Shown: positions 1 to 10,771, counted from the stretch's first letter. The stretch: DNA of 28,026 nucleotides from Zygophlyctis sp. KS116 (GCA_054661495.1 BAAFSQ010000128.1:1-28026), one strand, 5' to 3'. Notes: a model not told the origin generated them from the sequence alone. A program made the numbers and translations.

Positions 1-68
1 TGAATTTAGGAATTAATTAATAATCAGAAAATATATAAGAATAGAGGTTTGGTCTGAATGTTCTAAAC
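1..68. other. Short AT-rich leader region, nothing recognised
   Basis: The 68 bases before the proposed start of gene A hold no supported feature. They do not resemble the sequence upstream of gene B, so the promoters of the two paralogues are not shared even though their leaders are nearly identical. Confidence 0.4.
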
Positions 69-2601
69 ATGTCCGAGAGTCAACTTAGGGCAATAGATTT
101 TGGGGCTCTGCTACAGCCAAAAAGAAATTGTTTTGTGATAATTTGAGGAATGATTACAGCTCTAGCCTTGGAATGCAAAAAGCATTGGTACAATTCATTA
201 CTCAAAGGTCAAAATCCTTTAAGAAAAACATTATATTCGCAACAACACATGAAATTTAAAATGTTGAATGCATTGGAAATGGAGAGATTGGCCACTTTGA
301 GAGGCCTGAAAATAGCCAGTCATGGATTCTCAGACGGTAAAACTCTGAATAAATTTGGTGCTTTTGATTGGAAAAGTCAAAAATTAAACGTCAGAATGGA
401 GTCGAGCCAGTCTATTATTAAAGCCAATTCTCAAGATCAGTCGGTCAAGGATGCATCCAAAAGGTATTGACTGATTACTGAATGCTAGAGAGGAATATAA
501 TGGAAAATATTTTGTCTACTTGTTCATTTATAGATTTGCGTATCGGATTAAAAGTTACATATGGCGCAGGGCCAATGATGATGGAGTAATTGTCGGAATC
601 TATGATACAGAAGCCGATGCATTCGATATTGCACAGAAATTCTTGGAAGCATTTAAGGAAGAAGAAGACTATGATCTTGAAGAATCATCGAACATTGAAC
701 TGGGTTTGTTGAAAAGATGGTCATATGATAATATTCAAAGACAACGGATATTCATTTTGACTGTAGGCAAGTTTGGACATGGGATTGAAAACTTTCAATT
801 TCCTGATATATATCGATATGAAAAGTCGAAAGAAGATACGATTGACGATTTGCTGAAGGCTTATAGAACTAATCTTGTGGATGTAGGATCAACTGTGATA
901 TCTGATGATAAACCGATTGAGGATATGTCTATAAGGTATTAAGTGATTACTGAATGCTAGAATGAAACATCAAGGAAAATATTTTGTCTACGTGTACCTT
1001 GACGAATGTGCGTATCTGCTTAAAAGTGATTTAAGGGATCTGGCACGTGATGATGGATTGCTCGTTGGAAAATATGAAACAGAAGCTGATGCATTTGATA
1101 TTGCGATAAAATTTGTAGAAGCTTTCAACAAAGACGAAGAAAAATTGGAACTTGAAGAATCAGAGGACAACAGGATGGATATTTTGAAAAAATGGTCATA
1201 TTATGATCCTTTGGATGAAGTACATTTCATATTGATTGTTGGAAAGCTTGGACAAGGAATAAAAGAATATGTGTTTCCTGGTATAGATCGGTTTGAAGTA
1301 AAATGGCGTAATGATGGGATTAACGATTTGCTCCGCAGTTATCAAACTAACCTTGTGGAGAAGGGGTCAAATATAATATCTCTTCCGGTTCAGGATAAAT
1401 CTCTTAGGTAGTAAGTGGTTACTAAATGCTAGAGAGAAATATAATGGAAAATATTTTGTCTACCTGCACCTTAAGAAATGTGGATATCATATTAAGCCTA
1501 GCGTGTGGCATCTGGCCACTAAAGATGGAGTTATTGTTGGAATATATGAAACAGAAGCTGATGCATTTGATCTTGCGTACAAATTCGTAGAAGCATTTAA
1601 AGAAGAAGAAGAAGATTCGGATCTTGAGGAATCAGAGGACATAGGACTGGATATTTTGAAAAAATGGTCATATGACGAATGGTTTAGAACAGAAAAATTC
1701 ATACTGATTGTTGGAAAGTTTGGACAAGGGATAGAGCAATCTGTGTTTCCTGGTATATATCGATATGACAAGTGGAGAAAAAAACAAATTGACGAGTTGC
1801 TGAATGATTATACAACTAATCTTGTTGATAAGGGGTCACCTGTAATATCTTATGATCAACCGGTTAAGGATATATCTATAAGGTATGAAGTGATTATTGA
1901 ATACTAGAAAGAAACATAAAGGAAAATATTTTGTCTACTTGTATCTTTACAAATGCGCTTATAATATTAAAAGTGATTTACGGGAACTGGCAATGGATGA
2001 TGGAGTAATTGTCGGAATATATGAAAAGGAAGCTGATGCAATTCATATTGCGAAAAAATTCGTGGAAGCATTCAACGAAGAAAAAGACGAGGAAGACGAC
2101 GGCAAAGACGGCGAAGACGAAGACGAAGAAGGCAAATTGGGTACTAAAAAATCAGAATATCTAGAGAAAGATATTTCGAAAACATTCGTAGAAGCATTCG
2201 ACAAAGATCACCAACATGGTGACGACGAAAAAGAAAAACGGCATGTTAAAAAATCAGAATATCTAGAGAAAGATATTTCGAAAACATTCGTAGAAGCATT
2301 CGACGAAAAAGACGACGACGATGACGATGAAGAATACGATAAAGAATACGAAGAAGAAAAATCTGGTCTTAAACAATCACTTAATCTAGAAAAAGATATT
2401 TTGAAATGCTGGTATTATGAAGATATTCCTTCAAATGAAAAGTACAATGTGGTTGTTGGCAAACTTGGACCCTGGATAAAGGAGTATGTGTTTCCAGGTG
2501 AATGTTTGGGTTCAATTTGGCGTAAAAAGGGGATTGACGATTTGCTCCAAGAATATAAGACTAATATTGTGAATGTAGGATCAACCGTTACACAAGAGTG
2601 A
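69..2601 (+). CDS. Modular repeat-exon protein A (leader + four ~149-aa units), unknown family
   Basis: I do not recognise this family. The model has six exons, 69-129, 160-463, 489-935, 961-1407, 1433-1882 and 1908-2601, giving 800 aa. The introns are 30, 25, 25, 25 and 25 nt. An ATG at 150 is an alternative start without the first intron. I prefer 69 because homology with gene B begins at that ATG and because splicing at 130-159 keeps the frame. A basic leader of about 120 aa is followed by four units. Each unit contains GKYFVY, a DDGVIVGIY-like motif, EADAFDIA.KFVEAF, an acidic stretch, D.LK.WSY, IVGKLGQGI..YVFPG and IDDLL..Y.TNLV..GS. Unit exons 2 and 3 are 447 nt, the next is 450 nt, and all are bounded by phase-2 introns. 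Unit 4 carries a long Asp/Glu-rich insertion. No signal peptide or membrane segment is seen, so a soluble protein is inferred. The function is unknown. Confidence 0.72.
2145..2304 (+). repeat. Internal 102-bp-period duplication in the acidic insertion of unit 4
   Basis: A stretch of about 58 bp starting at 2145 recurs starting at 2247. It encodes KKSEYLEKDISKTFVEAFD both times. The period of 102 bp equals 34 codons, so the reading frame is preserved. Each copy is followed by a different run of Asp, Glu and Lys codons. The repeated peptide resembles the end of the unit's own IA.KFVEAF helix, so the insertion seems to have grown by copying part of the unit. Confidence 0.85.
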
Positions 2602-2693
2602 AACAAGAATCACTAAATTCACTAGTATAGAACTTTACACAATTCTTTTTTATAAAACTAATTAATCGCTAATCAATCTTTTGAAAGATATTC

Positions 2694-3155
2694 ATGTCCG
2701 AGCGTCAACTTAGGGCAATAGATTTTGGGGCTCTGCTACAAACAAAAAGAAATTGTTTTGTGATAATTTGAGGAATGATTACAGCTCTAGCCTTGGAATG
2801 CAAAAAGCATTGGTACAATTCATTACTCAAAGGTCAAAATCCTTTAAGAAAAACATTATATTCGCAACAACACATGAAATTTAAAATGTTGAATGCATTG
2901 GAAATGGAGAGATTGGCCACTTTGAGAGGCCTGAAAATAGCCAGTCATGGATTCTCAGACGGTAAAACTCTGAATAAATTTGGTGCTTTTGATTGGAAAA
3001 GTCAAAAATTAAACGTCAGAATGGAGTCGAGCCAGTCTATTATTAAAGCCAATTCTCAAGATCAGTCGGTCAAGGATGCATCCAAAAGGTATTGACTGAT
3101 TACTGAATGCTAGAGAGAAATATAATGGAAAATATTTTGTCTTTTTGTTCATTTA
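2694..3155 (+). repeat. Second copy of the leader module (first copy 69-about 530)
   Basis: The segment at 2694-3155 repeats 69-530 at an offset of 2,625 bp. The 304-bp second leader exon and both flanking short introns appear identical. I see small differences only in the first 61-nt exon (S to R, and P to T) and at the start of the unit exon. Sequence upstream of the two ATGs is unrelated. The duplication is therefore recent or kept uniform by conversion, and it starts almost exactly at the proposed start codon. Confidence 0.85.
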
Positions 3156-3558
3156 TAGATGTGGATATTCGATTCAGTCTAACATATGGCATGCGGCCAA
3201 TGATGATGGAGTAATTGTCGGAATCTATGATACAGAAGCCGATGCATTCGATATTGCGCAGAAATTCTTGGAAGCATTTAAGGAAGAAGAGCAGTTAGAT
3301 GTTGAAGAAAGAAAATATGATTACTTGGGAAAGGATATTTTGAAAAGATGGTCGTATGATGATGATATGCGATACAAAGAGAAGTACATTGTGATTGTTG
3401 GCAAACTTGGACAAGAAGTAAAAGACTATGTGTTTCCCGGAACATATCTATGTGAAGGATGGAGAAAAGAGGGAATTGATGATTTACTCAAGGATTATAC
3501 AACTAATCTAGTGGATGTAGGATCAACTGTTACACGGGAGGAAGATGAGGAAGATTAA
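2694..3558 (+). CDS. Modular repeat-exon protein B (leader + one unit), paralogue of protein A
   Basis: The exons are 2694-2754, 2785-3088 and 3114-3558 with introns of 30 and 25 nt, giving 269 aa. An alternative start is the ATG at 2775. The leader exon and its introns match gene A with only a few changes near the 5' end. The single unit looks like a hybrid. Its first half (ANDDGVIVGIYDTEADAFDI) matches unit 1 of gene A. Its end (GSTVT.E then stop) matches unit 4. Gene B therefore looks like gene A with the middle units lost, or like the ancestral short form. It lies 92 bp after the stop of gene A on the same strand. No known domain is recognised and the function is unknown. Confidence 0.72.
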
Positions 3559-3703
3559 AGATTAATATCACTAAATTTACTGGAATGGGAAATTAGTCAA
3601 TGATTAACTGGAATAGAAATTTATGAAATTAACTTTTTCAATGTGACATTTTAATATATCAGCAAATCTTTGTACTGGTGGAGTTATTCTGTTATGAAAG
3701 ACT

Positions 3704-3774
3704 CCGAAACGTCGGAACCTTTTCAGCGGCTGTGCGTGGATGCTTGGAACGCGAAAAAGGGTCCGAAACATCGG
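3704..3774 (+). promoter_or_regulatory. Two CCG-N6-CGG everted repeats upstream of a Zn2Cys6 gene
   Basis: The sequence CCGAAACGTCGG (3704-3715) recurs as CCGAAACATCGG (3763-3774), 59 bp away. The identity extends to TCCGAAAC[G/A]TCGGAAC. Zn2Cys6 dimers typically bind paired CGG triplets with a fixed spacing. The pair lies 34 bp or more upstream of the preferred ATG at 3808, so autoregulation or cross-regulation is a reasonable inference. If translation starts at the in-frame ATG at 3694, these would be coding instead. The second paralogue at 6024 does not have this pair just upstream. Confidence 0.4.
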
Positions 3775-3807
3775 AACTTAAAACGCGATCAGCTTGTCCA
3801 TCGAATT

Positions 3808-5728
3808 ATGTTGTCCATCAATGCCGCTCCTACCAGCCACCAAGACTCAAGGGGTGATATTCGTCCGAAAGACAAACAGCGTAAAAGGGCTAAAACTGCA
3901 TGCGATGAGTGTCATAAGAAGCGAACCAAATGCGATGGTGGTTCTCCATGTGGACTATGTATCAAGAATATGACTTTTTGTACGACCTCTCGAAAGGTTG
4001 CTAAAAGAGGTCCTAAAGCAGGACATATTGAGCGTTTGGAGTCTCGGGTTAGAATTCTAGAGTCACTTTTGACGCCAGACCAATGGGCGGCTTTGGAACG
4101 GTTGGAAAATAGTAAATCGGACATGAATGCTAGCCAGATAGATGAGGTATTTTGCCTCAAATATCATTTAACTCTTAGTTATCAATGGCAGTGGAAAACG
4201 CTGATAATAACTTGAGATTGGACTTGATTTCTCTGTATTTCAATCATATACACCATAAAATTCCGTTTTTACATGAACATTCGTTTATGCAAAATGTTAG
4301 CTCACATCGGCCTTGTTTGCTAAATGTGATGTATGCTTTGGCCTCTATCTATCAGGAAAATGGGGCAATGGAAGATAGTACAAAGGCGGGAGATTTTTAC
4401 TATCATTTGGCTTCTGAAGAAGTAGTAGGAGCTTCAAATGATGTCACAGACTATCAAATTATTGGGGCTTGCATTTTGCTGTTCAAATATTCAAAAGGTA
4501 TGTTCTAATTAACTGATTCTGCTATCAAATGTAGCATAATTATACTTTTTCTTACATTTAGGTTCTGGACGTATCTCTGATGGTACTAAATTCTATTCTC
4601 AAGGCTGTAATTTGCTGTTAAAATCAAAATTTCATCTGGATCTTCTCTTTTATCCAGAAAGTAATAGTGTAAAGATCCCAGAAACTGAACGGGAGATTAG
4701 AAGACGTCTCTTTTGGATGTATTATGAATATGGGCTGTATGCAGCGTTTGTGTTGGTAATTTATTGTTTGTCATACTTAGGGTAAAACTCCATTATTGTC
4801 TGAAGATATTTATCGTGGAGCATTACCTATGGATGACGAGTCTTTCAATTTGGTAGCTACTCTAGAGCGAAAATATGGGACTTCATATTTCTCTAATGAA
4901 GCAAAGGAAGAGCCTCAGAATAAATCTTATCCTATCCCATTCCCATTAGAAGATTTGCAAGATACAGACGCATTGAATGACTCATTAGCTCATTTGATGC
5001 GGATCCTAAAGGTTTTTGAAAAGATAATGCAGTTCAATCACCGAGGCCCTGGATCTATGGACAACCCCAAATTAGAGCTTGATATCAAGACCTCGCTTCA
5101 TAATTGGAATAAATCTTTCAAAACTTGGGTAGTCAATAGTTCTCTTATATTCGGTGAAAATCTCAAAAAACCTTTCTCTCCATGGATGAGCACATTCTTG
5201 GAAATTATATATAATTTTTGCATAGTATGCTTTCATCGTCCTCAACTATTAAAGGCCTCTGAGCTTTATATTGGTGATAGATCTAAATTCAGTCATCCTT
5301 CGCAACCTATAATTGAAAGTGCTGCAAACGCTGTTTCAAGTGTTTTTCAGAAGTTTGATTTTTCATATTTTTACACGAATGCACCATCATTTACGCACAC
5401 AATTATATTTCAGCTCGGCCTTACTTATGGAATGCTTCTGTTCATAAACCCAGAGTCACCATATTCTACTAGATATTTTCGCGAGATCAATTCCTTTACA
5501 GCATCCCTCTCTCGAATTAGTAGATATTTTTCTCCTGCCCAGATCAAATGGAATGTTCTCAAGAACTTGGCGATCTCACTTCATCGAGAGAAAACTGATC
5601 ACGAGCAAAAAGCAGAAATTATGTTTTTCCGAGAAATTGCAATTGTAGGCCAGCCTCTAATTGGTCCGTATGTATCTCAGAAAGTAGCTATAGAGTACAC
5701 GAAATCTCGAAGTTTATATCGCATATAG
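3808..5728 (+). CDS. Zn2Cys6 fungal transcription factor, copy 1
   Basis: The model has four exons, 3808-4146, 4179-4497, 4562-4755 and 4781-5728, with introns of 32, 64 and 25 nt, giving 599 aa. The Zn2Cys6 cluster is at residues 32-58 with spacing C-x2-C-x6-C-x5-C-x2-C-x6-C (CDECHKKRTKC...CGLCIKNMTFC). It is followed by a basic linker and a short leucine-rich dimerisation segment (IERLESRVRILESLL). The rest matches the fungal-specific factor body (PF04082 type), including RLFWMYYEYGLYAAFVLGK. This is inferred to be a nuclear, sequence-specific DNA-binding regulator with unknown targets. I chose the ATG at 3808 because it gives an N-terminus of the same length as the paralogue; 3694 is an in-frame alternative. 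From 3897 to 4958 it is nearly identical to copy 2, but the C-terminal half is clearly diverged. Confidence 0.85.
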
Positions 5729-6023
5729 GCATAGTTGGCTTGTAAATCCTTGGATTTTCTGCTCTTTATCTGGAAAGTATTCCTGCATAGTGCTGCAAAA
5801 TATAGTCTTCTTTATTTATTATTCTATGAGAAAAAGTCCGCAATAGTTGTTATATTTTTGTATTGTAATATGCGTGTCCATGATCATAGATTCAGACATT
5901 AGATATTATATTTGGAACTCATTGGATAAAAAGTAAATAGAAAGTGCATTATTATATATATCTTGATTTCCAGCTCATTGCGTAATCATCAAAAATTTCC
6001 TGTAAATTTTCCGTAAGCGAACA

Positions 6024-7968
6024 ATGAATAAAAGAATTTCGTCAAAGTCAAGCCCGGGGGGAGCATCGGAGGGAAGAGAAGATGATAAGCAAAAGCGAAC
6101 CAGGATTGCATGCGATGAGTGTCATAAGAAGCGAACCAAATGCGATGGTGGTTCTCCATGTGGACTATGTATCAAGAATATGACTTTTTGTACGACCTCT
6201 CGAAAGGTTGCTAAAAGAGGTCCTAAAGCAGGACATATTGAGCGTTTGGAGTCTCGGGTTAGAATTCTAGAGTCACTTTTGACGCCAGACCAATGGGCGG
6301 CTTTGGAACGGTTGGAAAATAGTAAATCGGACATGAATGCTAGCCAGATAGATGAGGTATTTTGCCTCAAATATCATTTAACTCTTAGTTATCAATGGCA
6401 GTGGAAAACGCTGATAATAACTTGAGATTGGACTTGATTTCTCTGTATTTCAATCATATACACCATAAAATTCCGTTTTTACATGAACATTCGTTTATGC
6501 AAAATGTTAGCTCACATCGGCCTTGTTTGCTAAATGTGATGTATGCTTTGGCCTCTATCTATCAGGAAAATGGGGCAATGGAAGATAGTACAAAGGCGGG
6601 AGATTTTTACTATCATTTGGCTTCTGAAGAAGTAGTAGGAGCTTCAAATGATGTCACAGACTATCAAATTATTGGGGCTTGCATTTTGCTGTTCAAATAT
6701 TCAAAAGGTATGTTCTAATTAACTGATTCTGCTATCAAATGTAGCATAATTATACTTTTTCTTACATTTAGGTTCTGGACGTATCTCTGATGGTACTAAA
6801 TTCTATTCTCAAGGCTGTAATTTGCTGTTAAAATCAAAATTTCATCTGGATCTTCTCTTTTATCCAGAAAGTAATAGTGTAAAGATCCCAGAAACTGAAC
6901 GGGAGATTAGAAGACGTCTCTTTTGGATGTATTATGAATATGGGCTGTATGCAGCGTTTGTGTTGGTAATTTATTGTTTGTCATACTTAGGGTAAAACTC
7001 CATTATTGTCTGAAGATATTTATCGTGGAGCATTACCTATGGATGACGAGTCTTTCAATTTGGTAGCTACTCTAGAGCGAAAATATGGGACTTCATATTT
7101 CTCTAATGAAGCAAAGGAAGAGCCTCAGAATAAATCTTATCCCATCCCATTCCCATTAGAAGATTTGCGAGCTACTGACACATTGACTGGATCATTGGCT
7201 CATTTAATGCGGATCCTAAAGGTTTTTGAAAAGATATTACAGCTTAATCGATCAAATTCTGAAGAGGATGTTTCTGCGGAAAGCCTGGATTCTAAAAAAT
7301 TAGAATTTGAAATCAAACAATCACTTCAGAATTGGAATAATTCTTTTAAAGCATGGTTAGTCAACCATAATGTGCTGATTCTATCCGATAAGTCAAGCAT
7401 ACCTACATCTCCTTGGATGAGCACATTCTTGGAAATTGTGTATAATTTTTGTATTATTTGCTTTTATCGACCCCGGCTTTTGAAAGAGTTTGAACTTAAA
7501 AATGGCGATAGGTCTACATTCAGTAATACTTCTCACCCTATAATTGAAAATGCAGCAAATGCAGTTTCAAACGTTTTGCATAAGAATGATTTTGCATTCT
7601 TCTTTATAAACGCACCATCATTTACGCATACAATTATTTTTCATCTTGGACTTACCTATGGAATGCTCCTGTTTATCAATCCGGATTCTTCATATTCTAA
7701 TAGGTACAATCGGGAAATCAATTCTTGCATTGCTGCTCTTTCTAGTATTGGACGATACTTCTCTCCTACCAGAAACAAGTGGGATGTTCTTAGGAAATTG
7801 GCCAACTCATTTTACCGCAAGAAAACAGAAGAAGACATTAAAGCTGAATTTTCTCTGTTTAAAGAGAGTATTTTGTTTGGTTATCCTCTAGTTGATCCTT
7901 TTGTGTCTGAAAATCTAATGGAGGAATATGCAAAATCTAGAGAAATAATGGGCGAGACTCTAGCTTAG
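6024..7968 (+). CDS. Zn2Cys6 fungal transcription factor, copy 2
   Basis: The exons are 6024-6356, 6389-6707, 6772-6965 and 6991-7968, with introns of 32, 64 and 25 nt at exactly the positions seen in copy 1, giving 607 aa. The Zn2Cys6 cysteines are residues 30, 33, 40, 46, 49 and 56. The first 29 residues (MNKRISSKSSPGG...) are unrelated to copy 1. The cluster, linker and first part of the factor body are the same protein as copy 1. The last ~270 residues are homologous but substantially diverged, for example SPWMSTFLEIVYNFCI against SPWMSTFLEIIYNFCI. It lies in tandem 295 bp after copy 1. The two factors should recognise the same DNA triplets while differing in their regulatory or effector half. 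Confidence 0.87.
6107..7168 (+). repeat. Gene-conversion tract, near-identical to 3897-4958
   Basis: The offset between copies is a constant 2,210 bp. Across about 1,062 bp, including three introns and all synonymous sites, I see one difference (T at 4933, C at 7143). Identity starts abruptly at TGCATGCGATGAG and ends abruptly after AGAAGATTTGC, with clearly diverged paralogous coding sequence beyond. A plain tandem duplication would not leave such a sharp 3' change in divergence. Confidence 0.88.
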
Positions 7969-8118
7969 AAATGGCTAACTATTTCTTCAATCTAGTTTAT
8001 GAGAATAAATCTTTTGATAGTAGTTGAATTCTATTTTCAGTAATTATTGGACGGAAAGAGCGCCCTGATCAGCTTACGCCACCAATGATGCTATTATTAG
8101 ATTATTTATAAATTGAGA

Positions 8119-9155
8119 ATGAATCTGAAAAGCTTGGCACAGAATAAGTGGTCCAGTTTACAAACCAATTGGAAAAATTCTAGTCAATCTACAAAAAAGT
8201 CTGTATATGTGATGCTTGCAATATTAGGAGTGATTCTCATTATAGTGCCGACTGTGTGGTGGCAAAACACTCAAAAGGCAGAGAGTCGAATGAATGGATC
8301 TGCACATGAAAAGAGTGAAATTAGTGATGCTAATACTGATGTTATGATTATCGATGTTAAGTTGACCAGTATTAACACTGATGATTATACTTACAGCTTA
8401 CTGATGAAACTGAGACCGACAGGAGGACTAGCACAGATCAGAAGTAACCTCACAATGTTAAATGAATCAATCATTATATTTGTTAAGGGACAAGCTTATG
8501 ACTTTCAGCCCAATCGTCCGATCACAAGTATAGAACTCAAAACCAATTTTGCCTCCGGAACATCTAATAGTTATCCATTTGATGCTTATTTTGATGATTT
8601 AGATGTAACAACTGTAAGGCGAAGTTCTAATGTATTGAGTCTGATTCCAACAAAGGTAAATTATTTCGGAATGTTCAAAAACTATGATGCTAATTGTTAT
8701 TCAGAAAGAACTCAATCAAGGACCGTCTTTCATATATCACTGATGCGATCTGGAACAACTCAATTCTTTTCTGTGTGTATTCTGATCTTAATGTGGGCTC
8801 TTTCATTAACAATTTTAACTTTGGCTGTCACTATTTGGGTTCGTAAGCGGACTGTAGAGCCTCCGGTAATTTTTATATACGGGTTTCTAATATATAGACT
8901 ATCGCAGTTGCTGCAGGACTTTTGTTTGCAATTCCACAATTAAGAAACGTTCAACCAGGAATACCGTCAATTGGATGTGCTGTGGATGCAGTCGGATTCT
9001 TTTGGAATATGGCTTTGATTGCGGTTGCTCTTTTATTGCTAATGTGGAACTATATAATTCACAAGAAGGAAGCACGATCTGATGGACTTACGCCTTTAAC
9101 TCCTTCAATTCCCATGAATTATGGAAGAAAGGCTAGTTTGGAAGCTAAGCCATAG
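8119..9155 (+). CDS. DUF4436-like integral membrane protein
   Basis: There are two exons, 8119-8865 and 8898-9155, with a 32-nt intron, giving 334 aa. A hydrophobic segment near residues 29-49 (VMLAILGVILIIVPTVWW) suggests a signal anchor. A soluble, probably extracytoplasmic region follows, with a YPFDAYFDDLDV motif. Three more membrane segments lie near residues 220-245, 250-264 and 282-302, with the conserved-looking QLRNVQPGIPSIG..VD.VGFFWNM between the last two. This layout is what I know of DUF4436 proteins, whose biochemical role is not established. Splicing restores the PQLRNVQPG region to one frame; unspliced, the protein would stop just before it. The first ATG of the frame is used. 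It converges on the third transcription factor, with 42 bp between stops. Confidence 0.72.
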
Positions 9156-9197
9156 TCAGACAATTCGACACAAAAGAAACGAATCTTCAATTTTATA

Positions 9198-10670
9198 TTA
9201 TTCTAAAACCAATTTCTTGCATAATCTATCAGCATATTTTGAGAACTTTGCTTCGTCTTTTAATGAATCCAAGATAGCATCATAATCTGCTTGATATGAC
9301 ACGAAATTAGAATGAAATGGTGAATTCTTCAAAGAAGTAAATATTGAGCCTGCCATATATCTGCAAAAAGGAGAGAAAGGATCAGCATAAATATTATTTG
9401 GATTTGAATTTCTCATAAATGAGATAATACTAGCGATAGATCTGGCACATGAAATGCATGATTGAAAAATTTTGTTCTGAATTGGGGAAAAAACAGGAAA
9501 CTGACAGATTTCTGGAAATTCTCTTTCATATAGATAAAGATATGCACTGAAATACATCTGTTTTGTGAAAATAATCATCCAATTTTCTGGATCAGAAGTC
9601 TGCAGTGAGTCGATAGATATGTCAACATCCATAATTGAATCCTTTGCAACATTATGCCAATCCATCAACGAAGCCTCTAAAATAGTATTACTGTTTGGTC
9701 TATGTGCCTTCTTTGAGTCTGCAATTCTCCCATAAATAGCCATTAAAACTATCAGATGCCCTCTAGTAGACCTGTTTGTTTCTATACGACCATCATCAGT
9801 CAGCAAGTTAAACTTTGAGTCTGAAATAGGCAGTGGAACTGGATATGAATGAGCAGACATTTGAGAAGGTATATCAGACTGCATAATAATCATTTTTCTA
9901 TCAAGACAATAAATCGCCCACCATAACCTGGACCTAACCTCTCTTTCTCTTGATGAAATATGCTCTATTGCTGGCTTATGAAGCCCTAATATATATGCCT
10001 GTCTTATAACAAGCGTTTCAGAGATCGAAAGAGCAACTTCTGTCCCACGCACTGAATATTAATCAAAAATACAAAATTTACAAAAACAATAGTATGTCGT
10101 CAATAATTGCGTTAAACATGAAGTGATAGAAACATTTTCATCCATTTTCAACTTTGATTGACTTGATTTGAAGTAGTGATCTGTTAATGCAAAATCAAAA
10201 CTCTCTACAGTCTCTAATTGATAATAAAGAAGCCCAAGAGCGTACATGATGTACAAGAGCGATGGTGGTTGGTCCGAAATATTTGCCATGAACGTTCCAA
10301 CATGAAAAACTCCCAAATAACAGTTTACATAATTAAAAAAATATCCCAACAACAAACGATCCACAAGCAGAGACGGGGAGTCTTCTCTTTGGGAAGAAAT
10401 ATCCTTTAATTCATTCTCCAAGAGCCGCACTCTAGATTCCAGCAGTGGTACATACCCCTTCTTCATTCCTGGTCTTGATGCAGGTCTATCATACTTGCAT
10501 TCTCTATTCCCATCCAAACATTGTGAGCATTTTGGCTTGTTCATGTCACATTTCACCTTCTGCACTATTAGTTTGGAATGTACCTTTTTCCAGCATTCGT
10601 CGCAAGCTCTCTTCAATTTAACAGTAGTCAATGGATGATTGGAAGCTGGGGATTCAGTCCCAGAATCCAT
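9198..10670 (-). CDS. Zn2Cys6 fungal transcription factor, third type
   Basis: The exons on the minus strand are 10670-10584, 10559-10082 and 10051-9198, with introns of 24 and 30 nt, giving 472 aa. The zinc cluster is at residues 23-50 (CDECWKKKVKCDMNKPKCSQ...C). The 24-nt intron at 10560-10583 lies inside the cluster between the second and third cysteines. Removing it restores the usual six-residue spacing. Retaining it keeps the frame but inserts eight residues. A dimerisation-like segment (PLLESRVRLLENEL) follows. The body contains LRGTEVALSI..., LGLH and RSRLWWAIYCLDRKM, which are hallmarks of PF04082. It is diverged from the two tandem factors. The role is inferred to be nuclear transcription control with unknown targets. 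Confidence 0.84.
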
Positions 10671-10771
10671 GAAGCAAGTTTACAATGAGGCGGAACCGGG
10701 AAAGTTGGCGTCATAAGGTCATGAGGCGTTGCAAATCCAGCCACTCTGACCGAAAAAATTCATTATTAAAG

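Noticed and set aside
988-1771. Minus-strand ORFs opposite the repeat units
   Set aside because: They are Ser-rich complements of the acidic plus-strand coding sequence and recur only because the units are repeated.
3912-6370. Minus-strand 82-codon ORFs (MRQNTSSIWLAF...)
   Set aside because: They are antisense to the zinc-cluster exon and occur twice only because that exon is duplicated.
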